From Alphaproteobacteria bacterium (GTDB lineage Bacteria > Pseudomonadota > Alphaproteobacteria > Sphingomonadales > Kordiimonadaceae): a stretch of 43,511 bases of DNA. Positions 1 to 8,451 of this stretch are shown here, piece by piece. Both the position numbers and the translations under genes were made by a program. The DNA is taken from the NCBI GenBank assembly GCA_013372925.1, contig JABXIV010000148.1, forward strand, positions 1-43,511. Direction: 5' to 3'. Positions within the stretch are counted from its first letter, which is position 1, and each line of letters begins with the position of its first letter. A model generated the notes under the pieces. That model ran no database searches. It saw only the letters and a list, made by a program, of their open reading frames with translations, and was not told the DNA's origin.

Positions 1-264
1 GTGATGCAGCAGCCGGAAATTGTTATCGGCAGCTTCTTTGATGATGAGGCCGTCCATGTGTCGCACTGGAGTAGTGGCCGCCACAGCGTGTTCAAGGGTC
101 TGGTAGAGGCCTTGCCCGCCATCATGGTGCCGAGCGCCCTGATGTCCTGCGGTGGTGCCTTCAGTGTTGAAGCCGCTGAATATATTCGTGCAGAGCTCGC
201 GCGCCTAGACCTGCTGCCTGTCTCTAACACGCCTTTTGTAGCCATGCGGAAAGGCGAACAATGA
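1..264 (+). CDS. ABC transporter periplasmic substrate-binding protein, C-terminal fragment
   Basis: This is the last 87 codons of a gene that begins outside the window; the reading frame is open to the left edge. The segment PEIVIGSFF followed by a stretch ending in VPSALM resembles the C-terminal lobe of TroA/BtuF-type (class III) binding proteins, where a 'dpeiIigs' strand leads to the last helices. The stop overlaps the start of the FecCD permease by 4 bases (ATGA), so the two are translationally coupled. In this family the protein captures an iron-siderophore, heme or corrinoid in the periplasm and delivers it to the permease. The ligand cannot be told from this fragment. The assignment rests as much on context as on sequence. 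Confidence 0.75.
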   Translation: MMQQPEIVIGSFFDDEAVHVSHWSSGRHSVFKGLVEALPAIMVPSALMSCGGAFSVEAAEYIRAELARLDLLPVSNTPFVAMRKGEQ

Positions 265-1268
265 TACGCGCCTTGCAGCAGAAATCCTGGTTTTTCAATG
301 CCTGCTTGATCGGCATTATTGTCGTTACAGCCTTGCTTTCTGGCATGTTCGGGCAAGTAGACCTAAGCGCCAGCCAGGTGGCGCGGGCGCTGTTTGTGGC
401 AGCGGATGATCCTGCCACAATCATCGTTCGGGATTTGCGCTTGCCGCGTGTTCTGCTTGCTGTTCTTGCGGGGGCATCGCTTGGATATGCGGGTGCCGCC
501 TTGCAGGGGTTGCTCAGGAACCCGCTCGCGGATCCGGGGGTGATCGGTGTTTCTGCGACGGCGAGCCTTGGGGCGGTGATTGCCATCTATATGGGCTTGG
601 CTGCTTTGTCCCCAATCGCCATTCCTGTTGCTGCTATGTCTGGGGCCTTTGGGGCAACGGCTATCCTTATGCTGCTGGCCTCACGGGACGCGAGCGTGCT
701 TACGCTGATACTTGCCGGGATTGGCATCTCAAGCCTGGCGACAGCTGCGATGTCGCTTGTGATGAATTTCACGCCTAACCCAGTGACCGTGCAGGAAATG
801 GTTATGTGGATGCTGGGGTCCCTTGAAAACCGCACCTTTGAGGACCTGATGCTTGCTGGTCCCTTCATCCTTCTGGGCTGGCTGGTGATGGTTGGCACTG
901 GGCAAGGGTTGAATGCGCTCAGCCTCGGGGAAGAGGCCGCCCAGACATTGGGGGTGGACCTGAAGCGCCTGCGTTGGCGTGTGGTGCTGGGCACGGCGCT
1001 ATCTGTCGGGGCAACCGTTTCGGTTTGCGGTGCTGTTGGGTTTGTCGGGCTGGTGGTGCCGCACATGGTGCGGGCGTTCCTTGGCTATGAACCGCGCCGC
1101 CTTTTGCTGCCCAGTGCCTTCCTTGGGGCGATCCTGATGATGCTTGCAGACATCCTGACACGCCTTCCCATCGGCCACGGCCAATTGCGGCTTGGGGTGG
1201 TGATGGCGATAATCGGTGCCCCGGTGTTCCTCTACATCGTTTTTAAAACGCGGGAGAGTATGCGATGA
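261..1268 (+). CDS. FecCD-family ABC transporter permease (metal chelate/heme/corrinoid import)
   Basis: Predicted 335-residue polytopic inner-membrane protein, the normal length for BtuC/FecD/HmuU permeases. Family hallmarks are visible: the RDLRLPRVLLAVLAG segment near residue 55, the GAALQGLLRNPLADPGVIG block near residues 77-96, and GFVGLVVPHMVR near residue 262, the loop that contacts the ATPase. It would form a homodimer with the ATPase encoded next and the binding protein encoded before. The start overlaps the preceding stop (ATGA) and its own stop overlaps the next start, so this is a three-gene operon. The substrate is unresolved; heme, siderophore and vitamin B12 permeases are all similar at this level. 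Confidence 0.93.
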   Translation: MIRALQQKSWFFNACLIGIIVVTALLSGMFGQVDLSASQVARALFVAADDPATIIVRDLRLPRVLLAVLAGASLGYAGAALQGLLRNPLADPGVIGVSATASLGAVIAIYMGLAALSPIAIPVAAMSGAFGATAILMLLASRDASVLTLILAGIGISSLATAAMSLVMNFTPNPVTVQEMVMWMLGSLENRTFEDLMLAGPFILLGWLVMVGTGQGLNALSLGEEAAQTLGVDLKRLRWRVVLGTALSVGATVSVCGAVGFVGLVVPHMVRAFLGYEPRRLLLPSAFLGAILMMLADILTRLPIGHGQLRLGVVMAIIGAPVFLYIVFKTRESMR

Positions 1269-2038
1269 CCGGCTTGCATGTGGAAAATCTCTCCGTCACG
1301 TTGGGCGGGAACCGAATTCTGGAAAATGTCTCCTTCCTTGTAGAACCTGGGAAAGTTGTGGGCCTGATCGGCGCAAATGGTGCAGGGAAAAGCACGGCGC
1401 TGAAAGCTGCCCTGGGACTAGTGAAGCCAGACACAGGCAAGATCACAATCGAAGGTAAAGATATTTCTGCGCTCACCGGAAAAGAGCGCGCCAAGAAGGT
1501 CTCTTATGTGCCGCAGGGCGCGCCAATCCATTGGCCGTTGACGGTGGAGCGCCTCGTTAGCCTCGGTCGCACGCCGCACCTGACACCATGGCAGGATGTG
1601 CGTGCAGAAGACGAAGCGATCATCCGCAAAGTGATGGAGGTAACCGACTGTTGGAATTTGCGTGACCGGCTGGCGACGACTCTTTCGGGTGGCGAAAAGT
1701 CTCGCGTTATGCTTGCCCGCACGATGGCTGTGGGCGCCCCCTATATGTTGGCGGATGAGCCAACGGCAGCGCTTGATCCGCTGCACCAGCTTCAGGTGAT
1801 GGATATCATGCGCGGGCAGGCCGCCTGTGGCGCCGGTGTTCTATTGGTGATCCATGATCTCAGTTTTGCGCTCAGGTACTGCGATCAGTTGGTGCTGCTG
1901 CATGAAGGCAAGGTGCTGGCTCATGGCAGGCCCCAAGACGTGCTGACGGATGCGCATCTTGAAGCCGCTTTTCAGGTGAAAGTAGCCCGTTGGACCGATG
2001 GCGTTGAACAATTTATCACGCCGCATCATGTGAACTGA
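1265..2038 (+). CDS. ABC transporter ATP-binding protein of the FecCD system
   Basis: A 257-residue cytoplasmic ATPase. Walker A GANGAGKS starts at residue 36, the signature is LSGGEKSR, and Walker B MLADEP is followed by TAALDP and the switch histidine in VIHDLSF. Length and motif spacing fit the BtuD/FhuC/HmuV group that pairs with FecCD permeases. It overlaps the permease by 4 bases and closes the import operon. No terminator is visible after it. The next 160 bases contain a Shine-Dalgarno-like sequence, a small ORF and inverted repeats. Heme (HmuV-like) or corrinoid import are the main alternatives; the sequence alone does not decide. Confidence 0.92.
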   Translation: MTGLHVENLSVTLGGNRILENVSFLVEPGKVVGLIGANGAGKSTALKAALGLVKPDTGKITIEGKDISALTGKERAKKVSYVPQGAPIHWPLTVERLVSLGRTPHLTPWQDVRAEDEAIIRKVMEVTDCWNLRDRLATTLSGGEKSRVMLARTMAVGAPYMLADEPTAALDPLHQLQVMDIMRGQAACGAGVLLVIHDLSFALRYCDQLVLLHEGKVLAHGRPQDVLTDAHLEAAFQVKVARWTDGVEQFITPHHVN

Positions 2039-2081
2039 TGCAATCACATGAATTCCGCACTTTGCCAATCCTTGAGTAAGG

Positions 2082-2094
2082 AGGGGTTACCCCT
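2082..2094 (+). promoter_or_regulatory. Perfect inverted repeat AGGGGT-T-ACCCCT in the TRIC leader
   Basis: Six-base arms with a one-base centre. The left arm overlaps the Shine-Dalgarno sequence TAAGGAGG at 2077-2084, so as RNA it could mask that site. As DNA it could equally be a regulator half-site pair. The hexamer AGGGGT recurs at 2183-2188, just before the ribosome-binding site of the channel gene. Confidence 0.4.
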
Positions 2095-2095
2095 G

Positions 2096-2179
2096 ATGGC
2101 GTGTCTAGGAATAACTAAGGTTGTACTTTCGCATGAAATACATCTTGATCTTGATGCGCTAAACGCGGCAACCATGTGA
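2096..2179 (+). CDS. Candidate 27-residue small ORF / leader peptide upstream of the TRIC gene
   Basis: ATG at 2096, stop TGA at 2177-2179. A consensus Shine-Dalgarno TAAGGAGG lies at 2077-2084, which is 11 bases from the ATG and so somewhat far. The product begins MACLGITKVVLS and has no recognised domain, no obvious membrane segment and no amino-acid run of the classical attenuator kind. It ends 27 bases before the preferred start of the channel gene, a leader-peptide arrangement. The strong SD without any other gene to serve is the main argument. Against it are the very short length and the chance that the motif belongs to a DNA regulatory site. Function unknown. Confidence 0.3.
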   Translation: MACLGITKVVLSHEIHLDLDALNAATM

Positions 2180-2206
2180 CCTAGGGGTCTAAGCGAAGGA
2201 TTGGTT

Positions 2207-2818
2207 TTGGATAATCTTCTTACCATCTTTGATTTTGTCGGGATTTTTGTGTTTGCCATATCGGGGGCGCTTGCAGCAGTGCGGAACGGTATGGACCTTT
2301 TCGGCATCATCGTTCTCGCCCTGATGCCCGCTGTTGGTGGCGGAACACTGCGTGATCTTATTCTGGATCAGCCGGTGTTCTGGGTTGAGGGTACCCAGAC
2401 CATCTGGATTGCGCTTTCAGCCGCATTTTTGACTTTCCTTGGCGCCCGTTACCTTGAAGGCCAGCGGCTTGTATGGCTTGCGTGGGCAGATGCTGTTGGG
2501 CTGGCGCTTTTTTGTGTTGTGGGTGCGGAAAAGGCACTTGATGTATCAGGCAGCATGCTGGTTGCAACCATGATGGGGGTCGTGACGGGTGTTGCGGGCG
2601 GTATTGTGCGCGACGTTATTTGCAATGAAATCCCCTTCGTGATGAAGAAGGGTGAGATATATGCCACGGCTGCCTTTTTCGGGGCAGGGGCATTTTGCCT
2701 TCTTATCTATTGGGGTGTGCCAGGGCCTATTGCTTTGTGGCTTGCGATGCTGGGTGCATTCCTGATGCGCGCCGGTGGCATCATCCGAGGTTGGACGCTG
2801 CCACAGGCACTGCACTAG
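2207..2818 (+). CDS. Trimeric intracellular cation (TRIC)/UPF0126 family channel
   Basis: A 203-residue inner-membrane protein with about seven hydrophobic segments and the two internal repeats of the UPF0126 (YicG-like) fold, each with a glycine-rich signature: GGGTLRD near residue 45 and GGIVRD near residue 130. Prokaryotic TRIC homologues are homotrimeric monovalent-cation channels. I prefer the TTG at 2207 over the in-frame TTG at 2201 because GAAGGA at 2195-2200 is then 6 bases away and the protein starts like relatives (short polar start, then LLTIFDFVG). The leader carries a candidate small ORF and competing inverted repeats. The stop lies 8 bases from that of the convergent DUF2855 gene. 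Confidence 0.88.
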   Translation: MDNLLTIFDFVGIFVFAISGALAAVRNGMDLFGIIVLALMPAVGGGTLRDLILDQPVFWVEGTQTIWIALSAAFLTFLGARYLEGQRLVWLAWADAVGLALFCVVGAEKALDVSGSMLVATMMGVVTGVAGGIVRDVICNEIPFVMKKGEIYATAAFFGAGAFCLLIYWGVPGPIALWLAMLGAFLMRAGGIIRGWTLPQALH

Positions 2819-2826
2819 GTAGGGCT

Positions 2827-3903
2827 CTAGAAGCTCAGGATATGGCCGTCCCTTGGGTGGGCGCGGCCATCTACCATGTTGCAGTAAATTTCCAGCATGC
2901 TTTCCTGCCCTGAATGGCGCTTCACATCTATCCAGCTTGCTGCCGGTTTGATGAAATCCATCCATGCTTCTGCGGTTTTGGCCTGAAAGCCTTGTGCGCC
3001 CCATTCCTGAACCCTTTTCTGGCCTTGCGCAGGCGCAAAGAACAGGGTGGGTTTGGCGCCGGGCAGGTCTTCGTTTGATCCCATTTCATCCCAGTGGGAA
3101 GCACCAACGGCACAGCTATAAACAAGCCTGTCTGCAAAATGGGTGTGGATGTCGTGACGAACCTTGCCGCTGCCCGCCATGTCCACATAGGCTGTTTTTG
3201 TTTCTGCGTTCAGGCTTTGGATATCGTCGTAGGCAATCACTTCATCATAGCAGCCCAGGCTTTTCACAAAATCCATATTGCCTTTCGATGTCAGGCCAAC
3301 AACTTTGATGCCGTTGCGTTTCGCAAGCTGGAATGCGGCCCCGAACGCTGTTTTGCTGGAGGCGCTTGAAAGCACCACCTGGGTCGCGCCGAAGAAATCA
3401 TTGTCTGCCAGGAAATCATCAATCAGGAAACTGGTCATGAACAAGGGACGGAAGATCATCTGCAGGTCTTCCATATCTGGCGTATATGCCGGGTCGCCTT
3501 TGGTGTTGTTATAATAATTATACACAACGGCCAGTTCAGCCCGGTGTGCGGCGCTGTCTGAAAAACCGGCGGGTGTTACCTTGTCAGGCGATACAATCAG
3601 GTGCGTTGACATAGGATAGTACCCATAGAAGCGTTCGCCTTCCGTAACGCCAGGGTGACGGCTCTCCGCCACATCTGCAAAGCCCCAAACGGGGATGCGG
3701 CCAAAGCCTTCAGGGGCTGGGAAAAATTGCCAATATTTCATGGCATCGCCAAAGGCGGCATAGGTGACATTATTGGCTGTGAATGCGAAGCGATCCACCC
3801 TCAGCAGCACTTCACCATCCTCAAGTGCGGGGGTTTCCTCTTTGGTGAATTCTGTTTTGTGCAGGTCTTTTTTGCTCACCAGAAAGTGGGTGGTCGCTGT
3901 CAT
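2827..3903 (-). CDS. DUF2855 family protein (MDR-like)
   Basis: A 358-residue soluble protein matching the DUF2855 family, a group related to medium-chain dehydrogenase/reductases by N-terminal features (ETPALEDGEVLLRVDRFAFTANN) but without the usual zinc-binding pattern. The middle part has a Rossmann-like stretch (TQVVLSSASSKTAFGAAF) where MDR enzymes bind NAD(P). No enzymatic activity is established for the family as far as I know. The ATG at 3903 has AGGAGAAAACG in front of it. It is a single gene, convergent with the TRIC gene and divergent from mscS across 134 bases. Confidence 0.88.
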   Translation of the reverse strand: MTATTHFLVSKKDLHKTEFTKEETPALEDGEVLLRVDRFAFTANNVTYAAFGDAMKYWQFFPAPEGFGRIPVWGFADVAESRHPGVTEGERFYGYYPMSTHLIVSPDKVTPAGFSDSAAHRAELAVVYNYYNNTKGDPAYTPDMEDLQMIFRPLFMTSFLIDDFLADNDFFGATQVVLSSASSKTAFGAAFQLAKRNGIKVVGLTSKGNMDFVKSLGCYDEVIAYDDIQSLNAETKTAYVDMAGSGKVRHDIHTHFADRLVYSCAVGASHWDEMGSNEDLPGAKPTLFFAPAQGQKRVQEWGAQGFQAKTAEAWMDFIKPAASWIDVKRHSGQESMLEIYCNMVDGRAHPRDGHILSF

Positions 3904-4037
3904 CGTTTTCTCCTGTGCCTGATGTTCTTTCCATCTGACCTAGCGTAAATGATTTTGCATTCAACGTCTCTTGTGATGGTGGAAGCAAAAGGTCATACTG
4001 GGGGCCATTTCATTTTGGGGGCTCATGGAGGCTGAGT

Positions 4038-4862
4038 ATGGACTTCTTTAAAACAGATGATTTCGATATCGATAAATTCGTGGCCTATGCCACCGAATTT
4101 GGCATTACTATTCTTGCGGCACTTGCTGTTCTTATCATCGGGCTTTGGCTCGCAGGCGTTGTTGAGCGCCGCCTGAATGCTTTTTTCAAAAAAAGCGACA
4201 AGATCGATGTAACCGTTTCAAGCTTTTTGGCGAGTCTTGCCAAATATGTGGTCGTTGCCTTCACGGGCATCGCGCTTCTTGATCAGTTCGGGGTGGAAAC
4301 CACAAGCCTTGTGGCTGTCCTTGGTGCGGCAGGCCTGGCGATTGGCCTCGCGCTTCAGGGTACGCTGTCAAACCTCGCGGCAGGTGTGATGCTGCTGATT
4401 TTCCGGCCATTCAAGGTTGGTCAATTTGTGGAAGTGGCGGGTCATGCGGGTACAGTGAAAGGCATCAGCTTGTTTATGACCAAGTTGGATACCGGCGACA
4501 ATGTGCGCATCACCATTCCGAACAACTCTGTGTGGGGCAGCTCGATCCGCAATTTCAACCATCATGATACGCGCCGCCTTCAGATTGTTTACGGCATCGG
4601 GTATGGCGATGATATCGACAAAGCCATGGAAGTGATCAAAGGCTGCATTGAGGCCGACGAGCGCTGCATGAAAGACCCAGCACCAGTGATTGCTGTGACA
4701 TCCCTTGGCGAAAGCTCGGTGGATATTATGGTGCGTGTGTGGTGCGCGTCAGGCGACTATTGGGCGCTGAACTGGCACTTGCTGAAAACTGTGAAAGAAC
4801 GATTCGATGCAGAGGGGATTTCCATTCCGTTCCCCTGCCGGACTGTTTATCAATCTGCCTAA
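4038..4862 (+). CDS. mscS: MscS-family small-conductance mechanosensitive channel
   Basis: A 274-residue channel, close to E. coli MscS in length. Three N-terminal membrane segments are visible: residues about 14-40, 62-80, and the pore-lining glycine/alanine-rich TM3 (VAVLGAAGLAIGLALQGTLSNLAAGVML). The cytoplasmic beta domain follows (FRPFKVGQFVEVAGHAGTV, then the NNSVWGSSIRNF segment) and a C-terminal alpha/beta domain. The family releases osmolytes on hypo-osmotic shock. GGAGG at 4027-4031 sits 6 bases before the ATG. It appears to be a single-gene unit. Several MscS paralogues are common per genome, so the symbol denotes type rather than proven orthology. Confidence 0.93.
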   Translation: MDFFKTDDFDIDKFVAYATEFGITILAALAVLIIGLWLAGVVERRLNAFFKKSDKIDVTVSSFLASLAKYVVVAFTGIALLDQFGVETTSLVAVLGAAGLAIGLALQGTLSNLAAGVMLLIFRPFKVGQFVEVAGHAGTVKGISLFMTKLDTGDNVRITIPNNSVWGSSIRNFNHHDTRRLQIVYGIGYGDDIDKAMEVIKGCIEADERCMKDPAPVIAVTSLGESSVDIMVRVWCASGDYWALNWHLLKTVKERFDAEGISIPFPCRTVYQSA

Positions 4863-4901
4863 ACTTCGGATTTTATATCTTAAGTTTATGATTCTTCTCA
4901 C

Positions 4902-4960
4902 GGGGCTATCGCAATATCGGGAAATCGGCTTTCACCGGTTGACCGCAAGGCGGTAGCCCT
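4902..4960 (+). other. Possible structured leader RNA before the M13 peptidase gene
   Basis: An outer pair GGGCTA (4903-4908) / TAGCCC (4954-4959) encloses a CGG-CCG pair around a six-base loop (about 4926-4937) and a tight CCGC-AAG-GCGG hairpin (4943-4953). It lies about 90 bases before the M13 start. It has no T-run typical of a terminator and matches no riboswitch that I recognise. It may be chance or a weak terminator for mscS. Confidence 0.25.
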
Positions 4961-5048
4961 GTTTTATATCGCGCAAGGATTCTGCGTAGGGTGGCGCCTG
5001 AATTCTAAAAAAACCAAAAATAAATCGTTACAGCTCCTGGAGGGGATC

Positions 5049-7142
5049 ATGATTAAAACTGTATTGAAGTCGTCCGTTGCGGCGACAGCCTTGTTGCTTG
5101 CTGCGTGCGGCAACACTGAGCAGGCCGCTGAAACGCCTGCCGCTGAACAGGCGATGGTGCAAACTGCGGCGCCGGAACTGGGCGAGTTCGGCGTTGACCT
5201 GACGGCACAGAAAACCAGTGTAAAGCCGGGTGATAATTTCTTCGAATATATGAACGGTACATGGCTTGATACTTTCGAATTGCCTGCCGACCGCACCAAC
5301 TATGGTGCCTTTACCGTGCTGGCTGAGCGTTCACGCGACCGTACCAAAGCCATTATTGACGAAGTGACGTCTGAAGAGTTCCCGATGGGCTCCATGGAGC
5401 AGAAGATCGGCGACTATTATAACAGCTACATGGACACTGAAGCCGTGAACGCAAAAGGCATTGAGCCCCTGCGTCCGCTGCTGGATGAGATCGCGGCTGT
5501 TGAAGATGTGGCTGACCTGACCAAAATGTTTGGCCGTGATGGTAAAGACAGCATGGTTTCGCCAATCTCTGGCGGGCTTGGTATCGACCGTGAAAACCCG
5601 GATTACTATATCCTCAATCTGGGCCTCGGCGGAATGGGTCTGCCTGACCGCGATTATTACCTTGAGGACACAGAGCGCTTCCAGGGCATTCGTGAAGCCT
5701 ACAAGGCACACATTGCAGAGATGCTTGGTTTTGCGGGTGTAGGCGCGGAAGATGCTGCCGCACAAGCCGAAGCCATTCTGGCGCTTGAAACCAAGCTGGC
5801 TGAAAAACAGTGGGCCCGTTCTGACCGCCGCGACCGCACGAAGAACTTCAACCCAACCACAATGGACGAGTTGAAAGCAAACTACACCGGCTTTGATTGG
5901 GATGCCTTCTTCGCGGCCGGCGACATTGAAGGCCTGAAGAAGGTGAATGTAACCGGCCCGCAGCCCCTTAAAGATGCGATTGCCATCGTGAATGAAGTGC
6001 CGGTTGCAGACTGGAAAGCGTACCTTGCGTACCACACCATTTCCAATCATGCGGCGATCCTGTCGGCAGATATTGATGCAGCCAATTTTAATTTCTATGG
6101 CAAGACGCTCCGTGGTCAGCCAGAACAGCAAGCCCGCTGGAAGCGTGCGACTGCGCGCGTTGGTGCGCTTGATGCGCTGGGTGAGGCCATTGGTCAGGTT
6201 TATGTGAAACGCCACTTCCCGCCAGAGGCGAAAGCCGAGATGGAGAAGCTGGTTGAAAACCTGCGTACAGCCATGGGCGAGCGTATTGATGGCCTTGCGT
6301 GGATGGGTGAAGAAACCAAGAAGGAGGCGCACAAGAAACTGGCGTCCTTCAATCCAAAAATCGGTTACCCGAAAAAATGGAAAGACCTGTCCAAGATCAA
6401 CATCGTGAAGGGTGACCTGTTCGCGAATGCAAAAGCGATTGATGCCTTCAACTATGATGATCTTCTCGGTCGCTTCAAGCGCACGACCGACAAAGACGAA
6501 TGGTTCATGACACCGCAAACTGTGAACGCCTACTATAACCCGCAGTTCAACGAGATCGTGTTCCCGGCTGCAATCCTGCAGCCTCCGTTCTTTGACCTGG
6601 CGGCTGATGCTGCAGTGAACTATGGCGGTATCGGTGCTGTGATTGGCCACGAAATGGGCCATGGTTTTGATGACCAAGGTTCCAAGTCGGATGCCAATGG
6701 CGTTCAGCGCAACTGGTGGACTGACGAAGATCGCGCCGCTTTTGAAAAGCTGACCAGCAAGCTGGGTGAGCAATACGGCAAATACGAAGCCGTACCAGGC
6801 CACTTTGTGGATGGCACGTTCACCATGGGTGAAAATATTGGTGACCTTGGTGGCCTGCGCATGGCCTACCATGCCTACAAGCTTTCACTGAACGGCAAGG
6901 AAGCGCCTGTGATCGGCGGCCTGACTGGCGACCAACGTTTCTTCATGGCTTGGGCGCAAGTTTGGAAGCGCAAATACCGTGATGAAGAGCTGATCAACCG
7001 CCTGAAGTCTGATCCGCACAGCCCATCCAAGTTCCGCACCAACGGTATCGTGCGTAATATGGACGAATGGTACACGGCCTTTGATGTGAAGGAAGGCGAT
7101 GCGCTGTATCTTGCACCGGAAGAGCGCGTGCAAATCTGGTAA
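5049..7142 (+). CDS. M13 (neprilysin/PepO) family metallopeptidase, lipoprotein
   Basis: A 697-residue zinc endopeptidase of the M13 family. The N terminus is a lipoprotein signal (LLLAAC, lipid-bearing cysteine near residue 20), so the enzyme should be anchored in the envelope with its catalytic domain in the periplasm or outside. The zinc site is complete: HEMGH with H534, E535 and H538, and ENIGD with the third ligand E595 and supporting D599. The substrate-binding NAYYNP motif lies just upstream (about residue 497). The length equals typical bacterial M13 enzymes. The start has GGAGGGG before it. The gene ends at a clear terminator. Physiological substrates are presumably peptides; nothing nearby narrows this. 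Confidence 0.95.
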   Translation: MIKTVLKSSVAATALLLAACGNTEQAAETPAAEQAMVQTAAPELGEFGVDLTAQKTSVKPGDNFFEYMNGTWLDTFELPADRTNYGAFTVLAERSRDRTKAIIDEVTSEEFPMGSMEQKIGDYYNSYMDTEAVNAKGIEPLRPLLDEIAAVEDVADLTKMFGRDGKDSMVSPISGGLGIDRENPDYYILNLGLGGMGLPDRDYYLEDTERFQGIREAYKAHIAEMLGFAGVGAEDAAAQAEAILALETKLAEKQWARSDRRDRTKNFNPTTMDELKANYTGFDWDAFFAAGDIEGLKKVNVTGPQPLKDAIAIVNEVPVADWKAYLAYHTISNHAAILSADIDAANFNFYGKTLRGQPEQQARWKRATARVGALDALGEAIGQVYVKRHFPPEAKAEMEKLVENLRTAMGERIDGLAWMGEETKKEAHKKLASFNPKIGYPKKWKDLSKINIVKGDLFANAKAIDAFNYDDLLGRFKRTTDKDEWFMTPQTVNAYYNPQFNEIVFPAAILQPPFFDLAADAAVNYGGIGAVIGHEMGHGFDDQGSKSDANGVQRNWWTDEDRAAFEKLTSKLGEQYGKYEAVPGHFVDGTFTMGENIGDLGGLRMAYHAYKLSLNGKEAPVIGGLTGDQRFFMAWAQVWKRKYRDEELINRLKSDPHSPSKFRTNGIVRNMDEWYTAFDVKEGDALYLAPEERVQIW

Positions 7143-7169
7143 GCTATATTGCCATTTATGACAAACAAG

Positions 7170-7204
7170 AATGGGTCGGCAAATGCCGGCCCATTTTTCT
7201 TTTA
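7170..7204 (+). terminator. Rho-independent terminator after the M13 peptidase gene
   Basis: The stem AATGGGTCGGC / GCCGGCCCATT, with one T-G pair and an AAAT loop, is followed directly by TTTTTCTTTT. It lies 28 bases after the stop codon. Confidence 0.85.
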
Positions 7205-7302
7205 TCCGCTCGCCGCTCGGTATACACCTTTTGCCTCAAGTCGCTGGTTTGCCTAGCGCCATTAGTATTCATTGGCGCGTCAAATTTTGAATGGGGGAAA
7301 TT

Positions 7303-8451
7303 ATGTTCAAGCTGGTATCCGGGGCAGTTGCTGCCTTGATGATTTCTACTGTTGCCTTTGGGGCTGCGGAAGACGCAGAGCCACGCATTGTGACGTACAA
7401 AGTGAATGGCGCTGTAAACATCCTGTATGGCGGGAATGGCCTTGGGGCATCCGTGGGGGTCGTGGACACCTCAGAGGGCTTGGTGCTGATTGATGCCATG
7501 CGCGATAAAACAGCCGACCAGTTGGCCGAGGCATTGGGCGGTGTCTCAGATAAACCGGTAAGCTATCTTTTCAACACGCACCGACATGAAGACCACACAA
7601 GCGGGAATGGCGCTTTTCTTGATAATGGTGCGGTGCTCATTCGGCAGGCGAACGCGCCAGATGGCGGCGAAGTCAACCAGATCCGCTTCGCCGATCACCT
7701 TGCCATGACCATCGGGGGTGTGAAGTTTGAAGCCTATTCCACTCCTTCCCATACCTGGGATGATGTGCTGGTTTACCTGCCGAAAGAAAACATCCTTTTC
7801 ATGGGGGACACATTCACCACCAACTGGCATGCGACCTTCTTTGCGGCAGGTGAGAAGGGCCAGATTGCTGTGATTGAAAAAGCGCTGGTGCTAGCCGATG
7901 ATGCCACACTGATCGTGCCGGGCCACGGGGCAGTGACAGACCGCAAAGGTATCCTTGTGTATCGGGATGCTGTCAAAAACTGGATGGCACGGGCGCGGGC
8001 GCTGTCGGCAAAGGGGATGGGTCTTGACGAGATGGCAGCGGATGCTGAGCTGCAGGCTATCGCAAATTCATTCCTGCAGGATGGCAGCAAAGAAGAAATC
8101 CCGGCGGTCAGATATCGCCGCTTTGTTGAGCGCGTAATCTCAACCGAACTGATGCCTATGGATGCGAGCGTGCTGCCACATTTGGGGGACTATGTCGGGG
8201 AGTATCTGTTTGAAGATGGCAGGCAGTTGCGGCTGGAGCTCGCAAAAGACAGGCTGAAAGCTTTCAGGAACGGCCTGCTTTTCGGCACCCTTGTTCCATT
8301 GTCAAAAACCGAATTCCACTTTCCCGGCTGGCTGGAAAGTGATGGCAAAATGATTTTCAGTTTCAATGACGCCGGAGAGGTGACAGGTGTGGCATTAACC
8401 AATAGTGATGCCAGCTTCCCCGCGGAAAAGGTGGCTAAGCCTCAGCGCTAA
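7303..8451 (+). CDS. Exported metallo-beta-lactamase-fold hydrolase
   Basis: A 382-residue protein with an N-terminal signal peptide (hydrophobic residues 3-19, likely cut after AFGA). The MBL zinc motif HxHxDH is H93-R-H95-E-D97-H98; further ligands are in PSHTWDD, MGDTF and VPGHG. The MBL domain fills residues about 25-230; the C-terminal 120 residues form an extra domain without a name I can give. I take ATG 7303 as start because GGGGGA (7293-7298) precedes it, not the ATG at 7291 inside that site. It ends by overlapping the convergent LysR gene by 17 bases. Substrate unknown; subclass B3-like lactamases, lactonases and other esterases share this fold. Confidence 0.88.
   Translation: MFKLVSGAVAALMISTVAFGAAEDAEPRIVTYKVNGAVNILYGGNGLGASVGVVDTSEGLVLIDAMRDKTADQLAEALGGVSDKPVSYLFNTHRHEDHTSGNGAFLDNGAVLIRQANAPDGGEVNQIRFADHLAMTIGGVKFEAYSTPSHTWDDVLVYLPKENILFMGDTFTTNWHATFFAAGEKGQIAVIEKALVLADDATLIVPGHGAVTDRKGILVYRDAVKNWMARARALSAKGMGLDEMAADAELQAIANSFLQDGSKEEIPAVRYRRFVERVISTELMPMDASVLPHLGDYVGEYLFEDGRQLRLELAKDRLKAFRNGLLFGTLVPLSKTEFHFPGWLESDGKMIFSFNDAGEVTGVALTNSDASFPAEKVAKPQR

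Noticed and set aside
5331-6872. 513-codon open frame on the minus strand
   Set aside because: It lies wholly inside the M13 peptidase gene, has no family resemblance, and no ribosome-binding site. It is a shadow of a well-supported gene.
7303-8451. Antibiotic-resistance beta-lactamase reading of the MBL-fold protein
   Set aside because: The HxHxDH site is common to the whole superfamily. The extra C-terminal domain and lack of closer markers do not support a resistance enzyme.
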